From Aliirhizobium wenxiniae (lineage in GTDB: Bacteria > Pseudomonadota > Alphaproteobacteria > Rhizobiales > Rhizobiaceae), in assembly GCF_014201355.1 (NCBI RefSeq), contig NZ_JACHEG010000003.1:62001-126000 (forward strand): a stretch of 64,000 nucleotides of DNA, given 5' to 3'. The position numbers and the translations under genes were made by a program. Below the pieces are notes generated by a model. That model saw only the letters and a list, made by a program, of their open reading frames with translations, was not told the origin of the DNA and did no database searches. Shown here one piece after another: positions 15,465 through 23,385 of the stretch. The first letter of the stretch is position 1. Every line of letters begins with the position of its first letter.

Positions 15465-16733
15465 ATGAAGACCAGATCGCTTCTTACGGGCCTCGCGCTC
15501 GCTTTTCTCACCTCGACGGCGGCCCATGCCGGCGATGTGCGCATCATGTGGTATTCCGATGGCGTTGAAGGCGAGGTGATGAAGGACCTCGTCGGGCGTT
15601 TCATGAAGGAAAACCCCGGCATCAACGTCATTCTCGATAATGTCGCCTATAGCGTCATCAAGGAACAGTTGCCGGTGCAGCTGGAAGCCGGCAACGGGCC
15701 GGATATTGCCCGCGTCACCGCCATCAAGGAACTGTCCAAACACTGGCTGGACCTGCGCCCGCTGGTGAAGGACGCCAAATATTGGGACGACAATTACGGC
15801 AGCCAGGCCGACTGGATGCGCCCGGACGGTTCCAACCAGATTTCCGGCTTCATGACGCAGATCACACTGACCGGCGGTTATGCCAACAAGACCCTGTTCG
15901 ATCAGGCCGGCGTGCCGATCCCCGGCCCGAAGGCGACATGGGAAGACTGGGCAGCCGCTTCGAAGAAGGTGCAGGAAAGCCAGCAGGTGCCGTTCGCAAT
16001 GGCGATCGACCGTTCCGGCCATCGCATCACTGCGCCGCTTCTGTCCTACGGTGCCAATTATATCGGCTCTGACGGCAAGCCTGCGCCGCTGGACGCTGCT
16101 GCCAAGGATTACCTGACCAAGTTCGTCGGTTGGGCTGGTGACGGCACTGTCAGCAAGGATGTCTGGGTGTCTGCTGCCGGCAGCACCTATCGCGCGGCAG
16201 CCGACGATTTCATCAACGGCCAGCTTGCCTTCTATTATTCCGGTTCCTGGCAGGTGGCGAACCTTGCCACCAAGATCGGCAACAACTTTGACTGGGTTGC
16301 TGTCGGCAGCCCCTGTGGCCCGGCCGCCTGCACCGGCATGCCGGGTGGTGCGGCACTCGTCGCGGTGAAATACACCAAGAACCAGAAGGACGTCGCGACC
16401 GTGATGGACTGGTTCGCGCAGGAAGCAGTCGTCAAAGAATTTTCCGAGCGCACGCTGTTCCTGCCCGGCAACAAGGCCGTGGTCGATAAGGGTGGCCTCA
16501 ATTTCAAGTCGGACAATGAGCAGGCCAAGGCCGCGCTGAATGTCTTCGTGGAGTCCACCAAGACGACATCTGAAGCCGCGCTGAAACTGCCGGGCTGGCG
16601 CTGGTCCGACACGGTTTATGCGGCGATCGTCACCCGTATCGGCCAGACGCTGGCGGGCGAATTGAAGATCGATGATGCGTTCACGCGCATCGATTCGGAT
16701 ATCGCCCAGAAGGTGAAGGATGCGGGTAAGTAA
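15465..16733 (+). CDS. Carbohydrate ABC transporter substrate-binding protein
   Basis: The 422-residue lipid-free periplasmic receptor belongs to the extracellular solute-binding family 1 (MalE/UgpB-like). It has the signal peptide LLTGLALAFLTSTAAHAG and then VRIMWYSDGVEGEVMKDLVG. The second of two nearby ATGs (15465) is chosen because the GGAGG ribosome site at 15451 lies nine bases from it and only three from the first. It probably binds a uronate-containing di- or oligosaccharide given the GH105/KduI neighbours. The permease genes follow after 227 bases that carry palindromic repeats. Confidence 0.92.
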   Translation: MKTRSLLTGLALAFLTSTAAHAGDVRIMWYSDGVEGEVMKDLVGRFMKENPGINVILDNVAYSVIKEQLPVQLEAGNGPDIARVTAIKELSKHWLDLRPLVKDAKYWDDNYGSQADWMRPDGSNQISGFMTQITLTGGYANKTLFDQAGVPIPGPKATWEDWAAASKKVQESQQVPFAMAIDRSGHRITAPLLSYGANYIGSDGKPAPLDAAAKDYLTKFVGWAGDGTVSKDVWVSAAGSTYRAAADDFINGQLAFYYSGSWQVANLATKIGNNFDWVAVGSPCGPAACTGMPGGAALVAVKYTKNQKDVATVMDWFAQEAVVKEFSERTLFLPGNKAVVDKGGLNFKSDNEQAKAALNVFVESTKTTSEAALKLPGWRWSDTVYAAIVTRIGQTLAGELKIDDAFTRIDSDIAQKVKDAGK

Positions 16734-16760
16734 CCGCATCAGCTACGGCTGAAAGGTTGC

Positions 16761-16820
16761 CCCTCACCTAAAGCGCAGCTTGCTGCGCTCCACCTCTCCC
16801 CGTCATTACGGGGAGAGGGG
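16761..16820. repeat. Rhizobial-type intergenic palindromic repeat, copy 1
   Basis: Two hairpins follow each other: AGCGCAG/CTGCGCT (16772-16789) and an 11-base-pair stem CCTCTCCCCGT/ACGGGGAGAGG with a four-base loop (16793-16818). The CTCCCCGT..ACGGGGAG core flanked by CCCTCA-type sequence is a common short intergenic repeat of Rhizobiaceae genomes. It lies in the 3' UTR of the binding-protein gene, where it may protect the upstream mRNA from 3' decay. Confidence 0.7.
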
Positions 16821-16870
16821 ACGTGCCCAGCTCAGCCCTATAAATTCGAGGCAAGGCGTTGCCACAAAGC

Positions 16871-16919
16871 CCTTCTCCCCGTCAGAACGGGGAGAAGGTG
16901 GCGGCAGCCGGATGAGGGG
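16871..16919. repeat. Rhizobial-type intergenic palindromic repeat, copy 2
   Basis: This is a 12-base-pair perfect stem CCTTCTCCCCGT/ACGGGGAGAAGG with a CAGA loop (16871-16898), followed by the usual tail GCGGCAGCCGGATGAGGGG. It shares the core of the copy about 80 bases upstream but differs in arm sequence, so the two are separate insertions or a diverged pair. It lies 42 bases before the first permease start. Confidence 0.75.
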
Positions 16920-16960
16920 CAAATCACGAAACGCGAAGTCGGCGGGAGATCAAGCAAAGC

Positions 16961-17965
16961 ATGACAACACCATCTCTCTCCAGCCTCCTCTTAGGCCCCA
17001 TCAACGCCGTCATGCGCATCATCGATGCGCCCTTGCGCCGCCTGCAGAAGGCGACCGGCATCGGTGGTATGGCGGCGTTTTTCCTGGCACCGAACATGCT
17101 GATCTTCGGCATCTTCGTGCTGCTGCCTCTGGTCATCAACTTCGTCTACTCGATGACTGGCGGCACCGCCTTTTTCCTCTCCGAGCGCGATTTTGTCGGC
17201 GGCGATCAATATTCACGCCTGTTCGAGTGCCAGAACTATCTCGATCCGATGTCCTGCCAGGAGGATGCCTTCTGGACCGCCGTCGGCAACACGTTCTGGT
17301 TCGTGGTCCTGCAGGTCTCGCTGATGATCCTGACGGCGCTGATCACGGCGCTGATCCTCAATCGCGAACTTGCCGCCCGGTCCTTCTGGCGCGCCGTCTT
17401 CTTCTTCCCCGTTCTGCTGTCGCCGGTTGTGGTCGGGCTGATCTGGAAGTGGATCCTGCAGCGGCAGGGCCTCTTGAATTTCGGCCTCTACCAGTTCGGC
17501 ATGGATCCATACACATGGCTGACCGACCGCAACTGGACCTTTGCCGCCACGATCGGCGTGTCGCTTTGGGCGCATATGGGTTTTTACGCGCTGATCATTC
17601 TGGCCGGCCTTCAGGCGATCCCGAAGGATCTCTACGAGGCGGCGGAGATGGACGGCACCAAGCCGGCGCGTGTCTTCTGGCGCATCACACTGCCGCTGCT
17701 GGCGCCAAACCTTCTCGTCGTCGTGGTGCTGGCGCTGATAAAGTCGGTGCAGGTGTTTGACGAAATCTACGTGCTGACCGGCGGCGGGCCGGGCACAAGC
17801 ACGCTGTTCCTGACCCAATATATCTATGAAACGGGCTTTGCTTCGGTACTGCGCAATCCGGGTCTGGCGGCTGCCGCCTCGATCCTAATGGGCACGGTGC
17901 TGGTGGTGCTGACGCTGATCCAGCTCGGCATCGGCAAGCGCGGCGAAAACAAGGGGAAACGCTGA
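16961..17965 (+). CDS. Carbohydrate ABC transporter permease (MalF type)
   Basis: The 334-residue inner-membrane protein has six predicted helices. The coupling-loop EAA motif (YEAAEMDGTKPARVFWRITLPLL) contacts the ATPase. The N-terminal 35 residues are an amphipathic cytoplasmic extension. A Cys-containing periplasmic loop (ECQNYLDPMSCQEDAF) follows the first helix. Its stop overlaps the next permease start by one base (TGATG), so the two are coupled. Confidence 0.93.
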   Translation: MTTPSLSSLLLGPINAVMRIIDAPLRRLQKATGIGGMAAFFLAPNMLIFGIFVLLPLVINFVYSMTGGTAFFLSERDFVGGDQYSRLFECQNYLDPMSCQEDAFWTAVGNTFWFVVLQVSLMILTALITALILNRELAARSFWRAVFFFPVLLSPVVVGLIWKWILQRQGLLNFGLYQFGMDPYTWLTDRNWTFAATIGVSLWAHMGFYALIILAGLQAIPKDLYEAAEMDGTKPARVFWRITLPLLAPNLLVVVVLALIKSVQVFDEIYVLTGGGPGTSTLFLTQYIYETGFASVLRNPGLAAAASILMGTVLVVLTLIQLGIGKRGENKGKR

Positions 17966-19017
17966 TGGGAAAGGTCGCGCGTTTCATCCTGCGCCGTAAG
18001 GGTGGCAAGGGCTGGCATTGGACCGATATCTTTACCTGGGTCTGGCTGGTCGGAGGCCTGATCATCATGTTCGGCCCTGCCGTCTGGCTGGTGTTTTCCT
18101 CGCTGAAAACACCGGCGGCGCTTGCCGAATTCCCGCCGTCGATCCTGCCTTATGTCACCAGCCAGGCGACAGTGGAAGGCTATGACAAGCCGTTGATGCT
18201 CTATGACGCCAGGATGCCGGACGGTTCGACGCGGGTTTTGGCGGAAGTGCGGCGTATCGGGTTGGTGGCGCAGATGGTCGATCCCAAGGCGCCGGGCGAG
18301 ATCGTCAAGGTCAATATCAACGACCGCACGCCGGTGCGCACCATGTCGTTCGCCACCAACAACTATACCGAACCCTTCGTGCATTTCGATTTCCTGCGTT
18401 ACCTGTGGAATTCGGTGTTCGTGACGGTGGTGGCGACTGTCATCACGCTGGTGGTCAATTCCATGGCGGCCTTTGCGCTGTCGAAATACGAGTTCAAAGG
18501 GCGTTCGCTCGCCATGCTGGTCATCCTTGCGACGCTGATGGTGCCGCTGTCGGTGATCATGGTGCCGCTTTATTCGATCATCTCGTCGCTTGGCCTGTTC
18601 AACAGCCTCTGGGGTGTCATCCTGCCGACGGTGGCGACGCCGACCGGGGTGTTCATCCTGCGGCAATATATGCTGACCATTCCCGACGAGCTGATCGATG
18701 CGGCGCGCATGGACAAGGCATCGGAATGGCAGATTTATTGGCGCATCGTGCTGCCGCTGACGGCACCGGCGCTCGCCGTGCTGGCGATCTTTTCGGTCGT
18801 CTGGCGCTGGAACGACTTTTTGTGGCCGCTGATCGTGCTGTCGCGGCGTGAGCTTTACACCTTGCAGGTGGGCTTGAGCATCTATTCCGGCGAACTCAAT
18901 GTGCAGTGGCACTTCATTCTGGCGATGACCGTCGTCACCATGATCCCGGTCGTGCTGGTCTTCATTTTCCTGCAGCGTTTCATCACCACCGGCATTGCCG
19001 GCACCGGCCTGAAGTAA
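17965..19017 (+). CDS. Carbohydrate ABC transporter permease (MalG type) with enlarged periplasmic loop
   Basis: The 350-residue partner permease has the coupling motif LIDAARMDKASEWQIYWRIVLPL. Between helix 1 and the conserved FLRYLWNSVFVT segment lies a periplasmic stretch of roughly 100 residues, including MLYDARMPDGSTRVLAEVRRI and VNINDRTPVRTMSF. MalG-type permeases usually have around 40 residues there. The extra domain could contact the binding protein or substrate. The gene overlaps the preceding permease gene by one base and is followed by the ATPase after nine bases. Confidence 0.92.
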   Translation: MGKVARFILRRKGGKGWHWTDIFTWVWLVGGLIIMFGPAVWLVFSSLKTPAALAEFPPSILPYVTSQATVEGYDKPLMLYDARMPDGSTRVLAEVRRIGLVAQMVDPKAPGEIVKVNINDRTPVRTMSFATNNYTEPFVHFDFLRYLWNSVFVTVVATVITLVVNSMAAFALSKYEFKGRSLAMLVILATLMVPLSVIMVPLYSIISSLGLFNSLWGVILPTVATPTGVFILRQYMLTIPDELIDAARMDKASEWQIYWRIVLPLTAPALAVLAIFSVVWRWNDFLWPLIVLSRRELYTLQVGLSIYSGELNVQWHFILAMTVVTMIPVVLVFIFLQRFITTGIAGTGLK

Positions 19018-19026
19018 GGGACACCG

Positions 19027-20124
19027 ATGGGCGAAATCAAACTCACCGACGTCAAGAAATCCTATGGCGCACTCGCGGTTCTGAAAGATATCGACCTGCA
19101 TATCAAGGACGGCGAATTCGTCGTTTTTGTCGGTCCGTCCGGCTGCGGAAAATCGACGCTGCTGCGCACCATTGCCGGGTTGGAAAAGGTGACCAGTGGC
19201 GAGATCGAAATCGACGGCAAACGCGTCAATGACGTGACGGCGGCCGATCGCGGGCTTGCCATGGTGTTCCAGTCCTATGCGCTCTATCCGCATATGAGCG
19301 TGCGGCAGAATCTCGCGTTCGGGTTGGAAAATTCCAACATGCCGAAGGCCGAGATTACCGAGCGCATCAATGAAGCGGCGCGCATGCTGGAAATCGAGTC
19401 CTATATGGATCGCCGTCCGGGCCAGCTTTCTGGTGGTCAGCGGCAGCGTGTCGCCATCGGCCGCGCCATCGTGCGGCGTCCGACGGCCTTCCTGCTGGAC
19501 GAGCCGCTCTCCAACCTCGATGCCGAACTGCGTGTCTCGACCCGTGCGGAACTGGCCGCGCTGCATGCGCGGCTGGGGTCAACGATGATCTATGTCACGC
19601 ACGATCAGGTAGAGGCGATGACCTTGGCGCATCGCATCGTCGTCATGCGGGCCGGCAAGATCGAGCAGGTCGGCACGCCGCTGGAGCTTTATAACGTGCC
19701 GGCCAACCGGTTCGTGGCGGGTTTTATCGGCGCGCCGCACATGAATTTTCTTAAAGCCGATGTGGTGGCTGTGTCTTCCGGTTCGGCCACGCTCACCTTC
19801 GCAGGCGGTTATCGTGCGGATCTGCAGACCGGGCAGGCGAAGCTGCAGGTTGGCGACAAGGTGACCGTTGGCGTGCGGCCGCAACATCTGGTAGTCAGCA
19901 GCGACCCGCAGCATCCGGCCGCAAAACTCTATCTGGTCGAGGCGTTGGGCTCGGAAACCGTCGTGCATGGCGATATCGGCGGCGAAAAGCTGCTGGCGGT
20001 GCTGCCGGGCCAGCAGCGGCTGAACGCAGGGGACACGGTGCATTTCGACCTGTCGAAACCGGTCCTGCATGTCTTCGACGACAATGGCCACCGCCTGTTC
20101 ACCCATCCGGGAAGCGGTGCGTAA
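19027..20124 (+). CDS. Carbohydrate ABC transporter ATPase (UgpC/MsmK/MalK type)
   Basis: This 365-residue ATPase has Walker [11 protein letters not shown]-loop [13 protein letters not shown], signature [15 protein letters not shown], Walker [12 protein letters not shown] and the switch His in [11 protein letters not shown], then a C-terminal TOBE/MalK-like regulatory domain (from about residue 240). All motifs are intact, so it energises the two upstream permeases. It is the last gene of the operon; the next gene converges on it three bases after its stop. Confidence 0.95.
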   Translation: MGEIKLTDVKKSYGALAVLKDIDLHIKDGEFVVFVGPSGCGKSTLLRTIAGLEKVTSGEIEIDGKRVNDVTAADRGLAMVFQSYALYPHMSVRQNLAFGLENSNMPKAEITERINEAARMLEIESYMDRRPGQLSGGQRQRVAIGRAIVRRPTAFLLDEPLSNLDAELRVSTRAELAALHARLGSTMIYVTHDQVEAMTLAHRIVVMRAGKIEQVGTPLELYNVPANRFVAGFIGAPHMNFLKADVVAVSSGSATLTFAGGYRADLQTGQAKLQVGDKVTVGVRPQHLVVSSDPQHPAAKLYLVEALGSETVVHGDIGGEKLLAVLPGQQRLNAGDTVHFDLSKPVLHVFDDNGHRLFTHPGSGA

Positions 20125-20127
20125 AAA

Positions 20128-21285
20128 TTAGCGCCGTTCGCCGGTGCCGAGCGGCGTGGCGGGCGTCTCTTTTGGCACGCGACCATATGCGTGCGGAAGC
20201 GAGCAGGTTTTTAACTGCGGCAGGACCTTTGTTCCAAAATGTTCGGCCTCGTCGAGATGCGGGTAACCGGAAAAGATGAAGGCGCGAATGCCCATCTTTC
20301 GATAGGCTTCGATCTCCGAAAGAACCTGATCCGTCGAGCCGACAATGGCGGCACCGCAGCCGGAGCGGGCGCGGCCGATGCCGGTCCAGAGGTGGCGTTC
20401 CACGTAACCGAACTGGTCGGCGAGTTCACGGGCACGCGCTTGGTGCGACACGCCGAGCGAGATGCTGTCATGTGCCCGTTCGCGGATCAGCTTGCCGTAT
20501 TCGTCATCCAGTTTCGAGACGAGATGCTCGGCATACTCCCGCGCTTCCTGTTCGGTATAACGTACGATCATGTGCACGCGCAGACCGTAATCCAGCACCC
20601 GGCCATGTGCCTCGGCGCGGGCGTGGACGGCGCGCATGCGTTCCGCCAGTTGTTCCTTCGGCTCCGGCCACATCAGATAGACGTCGCACTGAGCGCCGCA
20701 AAGTTCCAGCGCATCCGGTGAATAACCGCCGAAATAAAGCAACGGCCCGCCATTCTGCTGGTAGGGGCGGGCGGGTTCGGTGGATACGTTCTTGAACTGG
20801 TAGATCTCGCCATCGTGGTCGATCGTGTCGCGGGTCCAGGCCTGTCGCAGGATCTGCACGACCTCATGGCTGCGGCGATACCGATAAGCGCTGTCGGCGA
20901 CCTCGCCGGGGAAATCGGAACTGATGACGTTGAGCGTGAGGCGGCCCTTCAGCATGTGGTCGAGTGTGGCGACAGTGCGCGCCAGCATGATCGGCTGCAT
21001 TTCGCCGCAGCGGATGGCGGCGAGAAGATTAATACGCTCGGTGATCGGCGCGCAGGCGGCGACAAAACTCAGCGTGTCCTGTCCGACCTGATAGGAAGAG
21101 GGGCAGAGGATGTTGCGGAACCCCAGCGCTTCCGCCTTTTTCACAATGTCGGAACAATGGTCGAAGCTGGAGCGCAGGACGCCGTCGGGCACGCCGAGAA
21201 AGGCGTAATCATCCGAGCAGAGCGCGGAAAACCACGAAACTTCGGATGCGTCTAGATCAGCGGATCGAACGGGCACAACGGTCAT
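20128..21285 (-). CDS. FMN-dependent luciferase-like monooxygenase, SsuD/SmoC-like
   Basis: The 385-residue protein belongs to the bacterial-luciferase superfamily and aligns with alkanesulfonate monooxygenase SsuD along its length. Residues of the SsuD sulfonate pocket appear conserved: Trp in YLMWPEP (Trp196), RVHMIVR (Arg226, His228), the mobile-loop Arg in GRARSGCGAAIVG (Arg297) and Tyr in SGYPHLDEA (Tyr331). The SsuD Cys54 position reads Tyr. Such enzymes use reduced FMN and O2 to cleave C-S bonds; SmoC does this on sulfoquinovose. ATG 21285 has a GGGAGGAG site. It is divergent from the GntR gene. No flavin reductase is encoded nearby. The substrate is unknown; a sulfonated sugar is an inference. 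Confidence 0.8.
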   Translation of the reverse strand: MTVVPVRSADLDASEVSWFSALCSDDYAFLGVPDGVLRSSFDHCSDIVKKAEALGFRNILCPSSYQVGQDTLSFVAACAPITERINLLAAIRCGEMQPIMLARTVATLDHMLKGRLTLNVISSDFPGEVADSAYRYRRSHEVVQILRQAWTRDTIDHDGEIYQFKNVSTEPARPYQQNGGPLLYFGGYSPDALELCGAQCDVYLMWPEPKEQLAERMRAVHARAEAHGRVLDYGLRVHMIVRYTEQEAREYAEHLVSKLDDEYGKLIRERAHDSISLGVSHQARARELADQFGYVERHLWTGIGRARSGCGAAIVGSTDQVLSEIEAYRKMGIRAFIFSGYPHLDEAEHFGTKVLPQLKTCSLPHAYGRVPKETPATPLGTGERR

Positions 21286-21331
21286 CGGAATTCTCCTCCC
21301 CGAGATCGATTGCCTGTTGCGTAACATTGCG

Positions 21332-21358
21332 ATTGATGTAAATCAATAGTGTATCAAT
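21332..21358. promoter_or_regulatory. Candidate GntR binding region
   Basis: Three related half-sites lie between the divergent monooxygenase and GntR genes: ATTGAT (21332), ATCAAT (21342) and ATCAAT (21353). The first two form an inverted repeat with a four-base spacer, and the last two are 11 bases apart, about one helical turn. This is a plausible autoregulatory site, not proven. Confidence 0.4.
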
Positions 21359-21383
21359 TCGGCTGCGCGTGATGGGAGACGGC

Positions 21384-22088
21384 ATGCAGCAGACATCCGG
21401 CAGCCTGCCGATCTATCTGCAGATCACCGAGCTTCTGATCCGGGACATTGCCAGCGGCCGGCTGATCGAGGGCGAAAAACTGCCGCCAGAACGGGAGATG
21501 TCGGAAAAGCTCGGCATCGCCACCGGCACGCTGCGCAAGGCGCTGGCGGAACTCCAATCGCGCGGCATGCTGGAGCGGGTGCAGGGCTCGGGCAATTACG
21601 TGCGTGCCGTCAGCGATCCGAAAAGCATCTATGCGATGTTCCGGCTGGAACTGCTCGACGGCGGCGGTTTGCCGACTGCGGATATTCTCGATGTGAGGCG
21701 TCTGCCGAAACTTGGCGATCTGCCGGATTTCGGAACGTCTAAAGAGGGGCATCGCATCCGGCGTGTTCGTTTCCTGTCCGGCAAGGTGGCGGCGCTGGAA
21801 GAGATCTGGCTAGACGGCGATTACGTCGAAACCATCCGCGCGGAAGAGTTGTCGGAGTCGCTTTACCTCTATTACCGCGAGGCTCTCGGTCTCTGGATCG
21901 TGCGGGCGGAAGACAGCATCGGTCTCGATACGGTGCCGGAATGGGCGCCAAAAATATTTGGCCGCCGGGCGGGAGAGCCGGCGTTGCAGGTGCTGCGTGT
22001 CAGCGAGGCGCAGGATGGCAAACGGGCGGAGGTTTCGCGCACATGGATCGACCATTCGGTCGCCCGTTATGTGTCGCGGCTGAAATAA
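21384..22088 (+). CDS. GntR-family regulator, HutC/UTRA type
   Basis: The 234-residue regulator has a winged helix (IYLQITELLIRDIASGRLI, then LPPEREMSEKLGIATGTLRKAL, residues about 10-70) followed by a UTRA effector domain (about 85-230) that usually binds a phosphorylated or small sugar ligand. ATG 21384 is chosen since GGGAG lies five bases upstream; GTG 21369 and ATG 21372 are alternatives. It is divergent from the monooxygenase and 11 bases before the dehydrogenase, so it likely controls both. Confidence 0.88.
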   Translation: MQQTSGSLPIYLQITELLIRDIASGRLIEGEKLPPEREMSEKLGIATGTLRKALAELQSRGMLERVQGSGNYVRAVSDPKSIYAMFRLELLDGGGLPTADILDVRRLPKLGDLPDFGTSKEGHRIRRVRFLSGKVAALEEIWLDGDYVETIRAEELSESLYLYYREALGLWIVRAEDSIGLDTVPEWAPKIFGRRAGEPALQVLRVSEAQDGKRAEVSRTWIDHSVARYVSRLK

Positions 22089-22099
22089 CGGGAGGGAAT

Positions 22100-23197
22100 A
22101 TGGCAGTGCGTTACGGTGTGATTGGCTGTGGCATGATGGGGCAGGAGCATTTGCGCAATCTGGCGCTTTTGCCGGATGCGGATGTGGTGGCGATTTTCGA
22201 GCCGGATGCGGGTATGCGGCAACGCGCTGCCGATGTTGCTCCGAATGCGCTTTTGGTCGGGTCGGTCAAGGAGCTTCTGGCCATCGAGGCGATCGATTGC
22301 CTGCTGATCGCCAGCCCCAATCATTTTCATCTCGGACAGCTGGAGGAGATCGCGGCGATCCGGCCGCTGCCGGTTCTGGTGGAAAAACCGCTGTTCACCG
22401 GCGCCGACGACATGGCCCGCATCGAGACCTTGCGCGAAAAATATCCGGCGCCGATCTGGGTGGCGATGGAATATCGCTACATGCCGCCTGTGGCGCGGCT
22501 GATTGCCGAGGCGCAAGCCGCAACCGGCGGCATCCGCATGCTGACCATTCGCGAGCACCGTTTTCCCTTCCTGAAAAAGGTCGGCGACTGGAACCGTTTC
22601 AACAACCGGACCGGTGGCACGATGGTGGAAAAATGCTGCCATTTTTTCGATCTGATGCGGCTGATCCTCAAATCCGATCCGGTGCGCATCATGGCGTCCG
22701 GCGGGCAGGCGGTGAACCATGCCGATGAGCGATATGATGGTCTGCAGCCGGATATCTGGGACCATGGTTATGCGATTGTCGACTTCGCTTCCGGTGCGCG
22801 CGCAATGCTGGAACTATGCATGTTCGCCGAAGGCTCGCGGTATCAGGAGGAAATTTCGGCCATCGGGCCGGATGGCAAGATCGAATGCAAGGTGCCGGGG
22901 CCGGGGCGTTTCTGGCCGGAACATCTCGGGAGCCCGCCGGTCGCCAAGGTGATCGTTTCGCCGCGCGAGCCGCAAGGGCCACGCGCGATCGACATCCCTG
23001 TCGATCCGGCACTGCTGGATGCAGGAGATCATAACGGCTCGACCTTTTACCAGCACCAGCGCTTCTTGCGTGCCGTGCGAGGAGATGGGCCTGTGGAGGT
23101 GACGGTGGAAGATGGAAAATGGGCGGTGCTGATGGGACTGGCCGCCCAGCAATCGTCGGAGACCGGGGAGGTCGTGGAATTTCGCTCTGAGGCGTAA
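22100..23197 (+). CDS. Gfo/Idh/MocA family NAD(P)-dependent sugar dehydrogenase
   Basis: The 365-residue protein has a Rossmann start (YGVIGCGMMGQEHLRNLA) and the family catalytic motif VEKPLF with its conserved Lys, followed by the C-terminal alpha/beta substrate domain. Members oxidise or reduce sugars, inositols and sugar acids at ring carbons. ATG 22100 follows GGAGGG. It forms an operon with the GntR regulator. Next to an SsuD-like monooxygenase it may reduce or oxidise the aldehyde or keto-sugar product, the role that SmoB (an unrelated aldo-keto reductase) plays in sulfoquinovose breakdown. That comparison is inference. Confidence 0.85.
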   Translation: MAVRYGVIGCGMMGQEHLRNLALLPDADVVAIFEPDAGMRQRAADVAPNALLVGSVKELLAIEAIDCLLIASPNHFHLGQLEEIAAIRPLPVLVEKPLFTGADDMARIETLREKYPAPIWVAMEYRYMPPVARLIAEAQAATGGIRMLTIREHRFPFLKKVGDWNRFNNRTGGTMVEKCCHFFDLMRLILKSDPVRIMASGGQAVNHADERYDGLQPDIWDHGYAIVDFASGARAMLELCMFAEGSRYQEEISAIGPDGKIECKVPGPGRFWPEHLGSPPVAKVIVSPREPQGPRAIDIPVDPALLDAGDHNGSTFYQHQRFLRAVRGDGPVEVTVEDGKWAVLMGLAAQQSSETGEVVEFRSEA

Positions 23198-23385
23198 GTT
23201 TCCACTCAATATCCAGAAATCGGCTCAGAGGGGCAATGATCGTCCCTGTTCAGGGGCTTAAGCCAAGCGGAGACGTTGTGATATAAGCTCGCAGCGGCGC
23301 CATCGATAGGGTATCTGCGGTTGCACGGCGAGCCGGTGGCATCGACGATCCGTTTGTTGTAACCTCACGGACATTGGGAGGACGC

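Noticed and set aside
17824-19566. 580-codon open frame on the minus strand
   Set aside because: It lies across the MalG-type permease and ATPase genes. Its sequence is rich in His, Arg, Gln and Asp with no domain, so it is a shadow frame.
20128-23197. A complete sulfoquinovose monooxygenase (smo) operon
   Set aside because: No GH31 sulfoquinovosidase, flavin reductase or SmoB-type aldo-keto reductase is present, so only a partial resemblance can be claimed.
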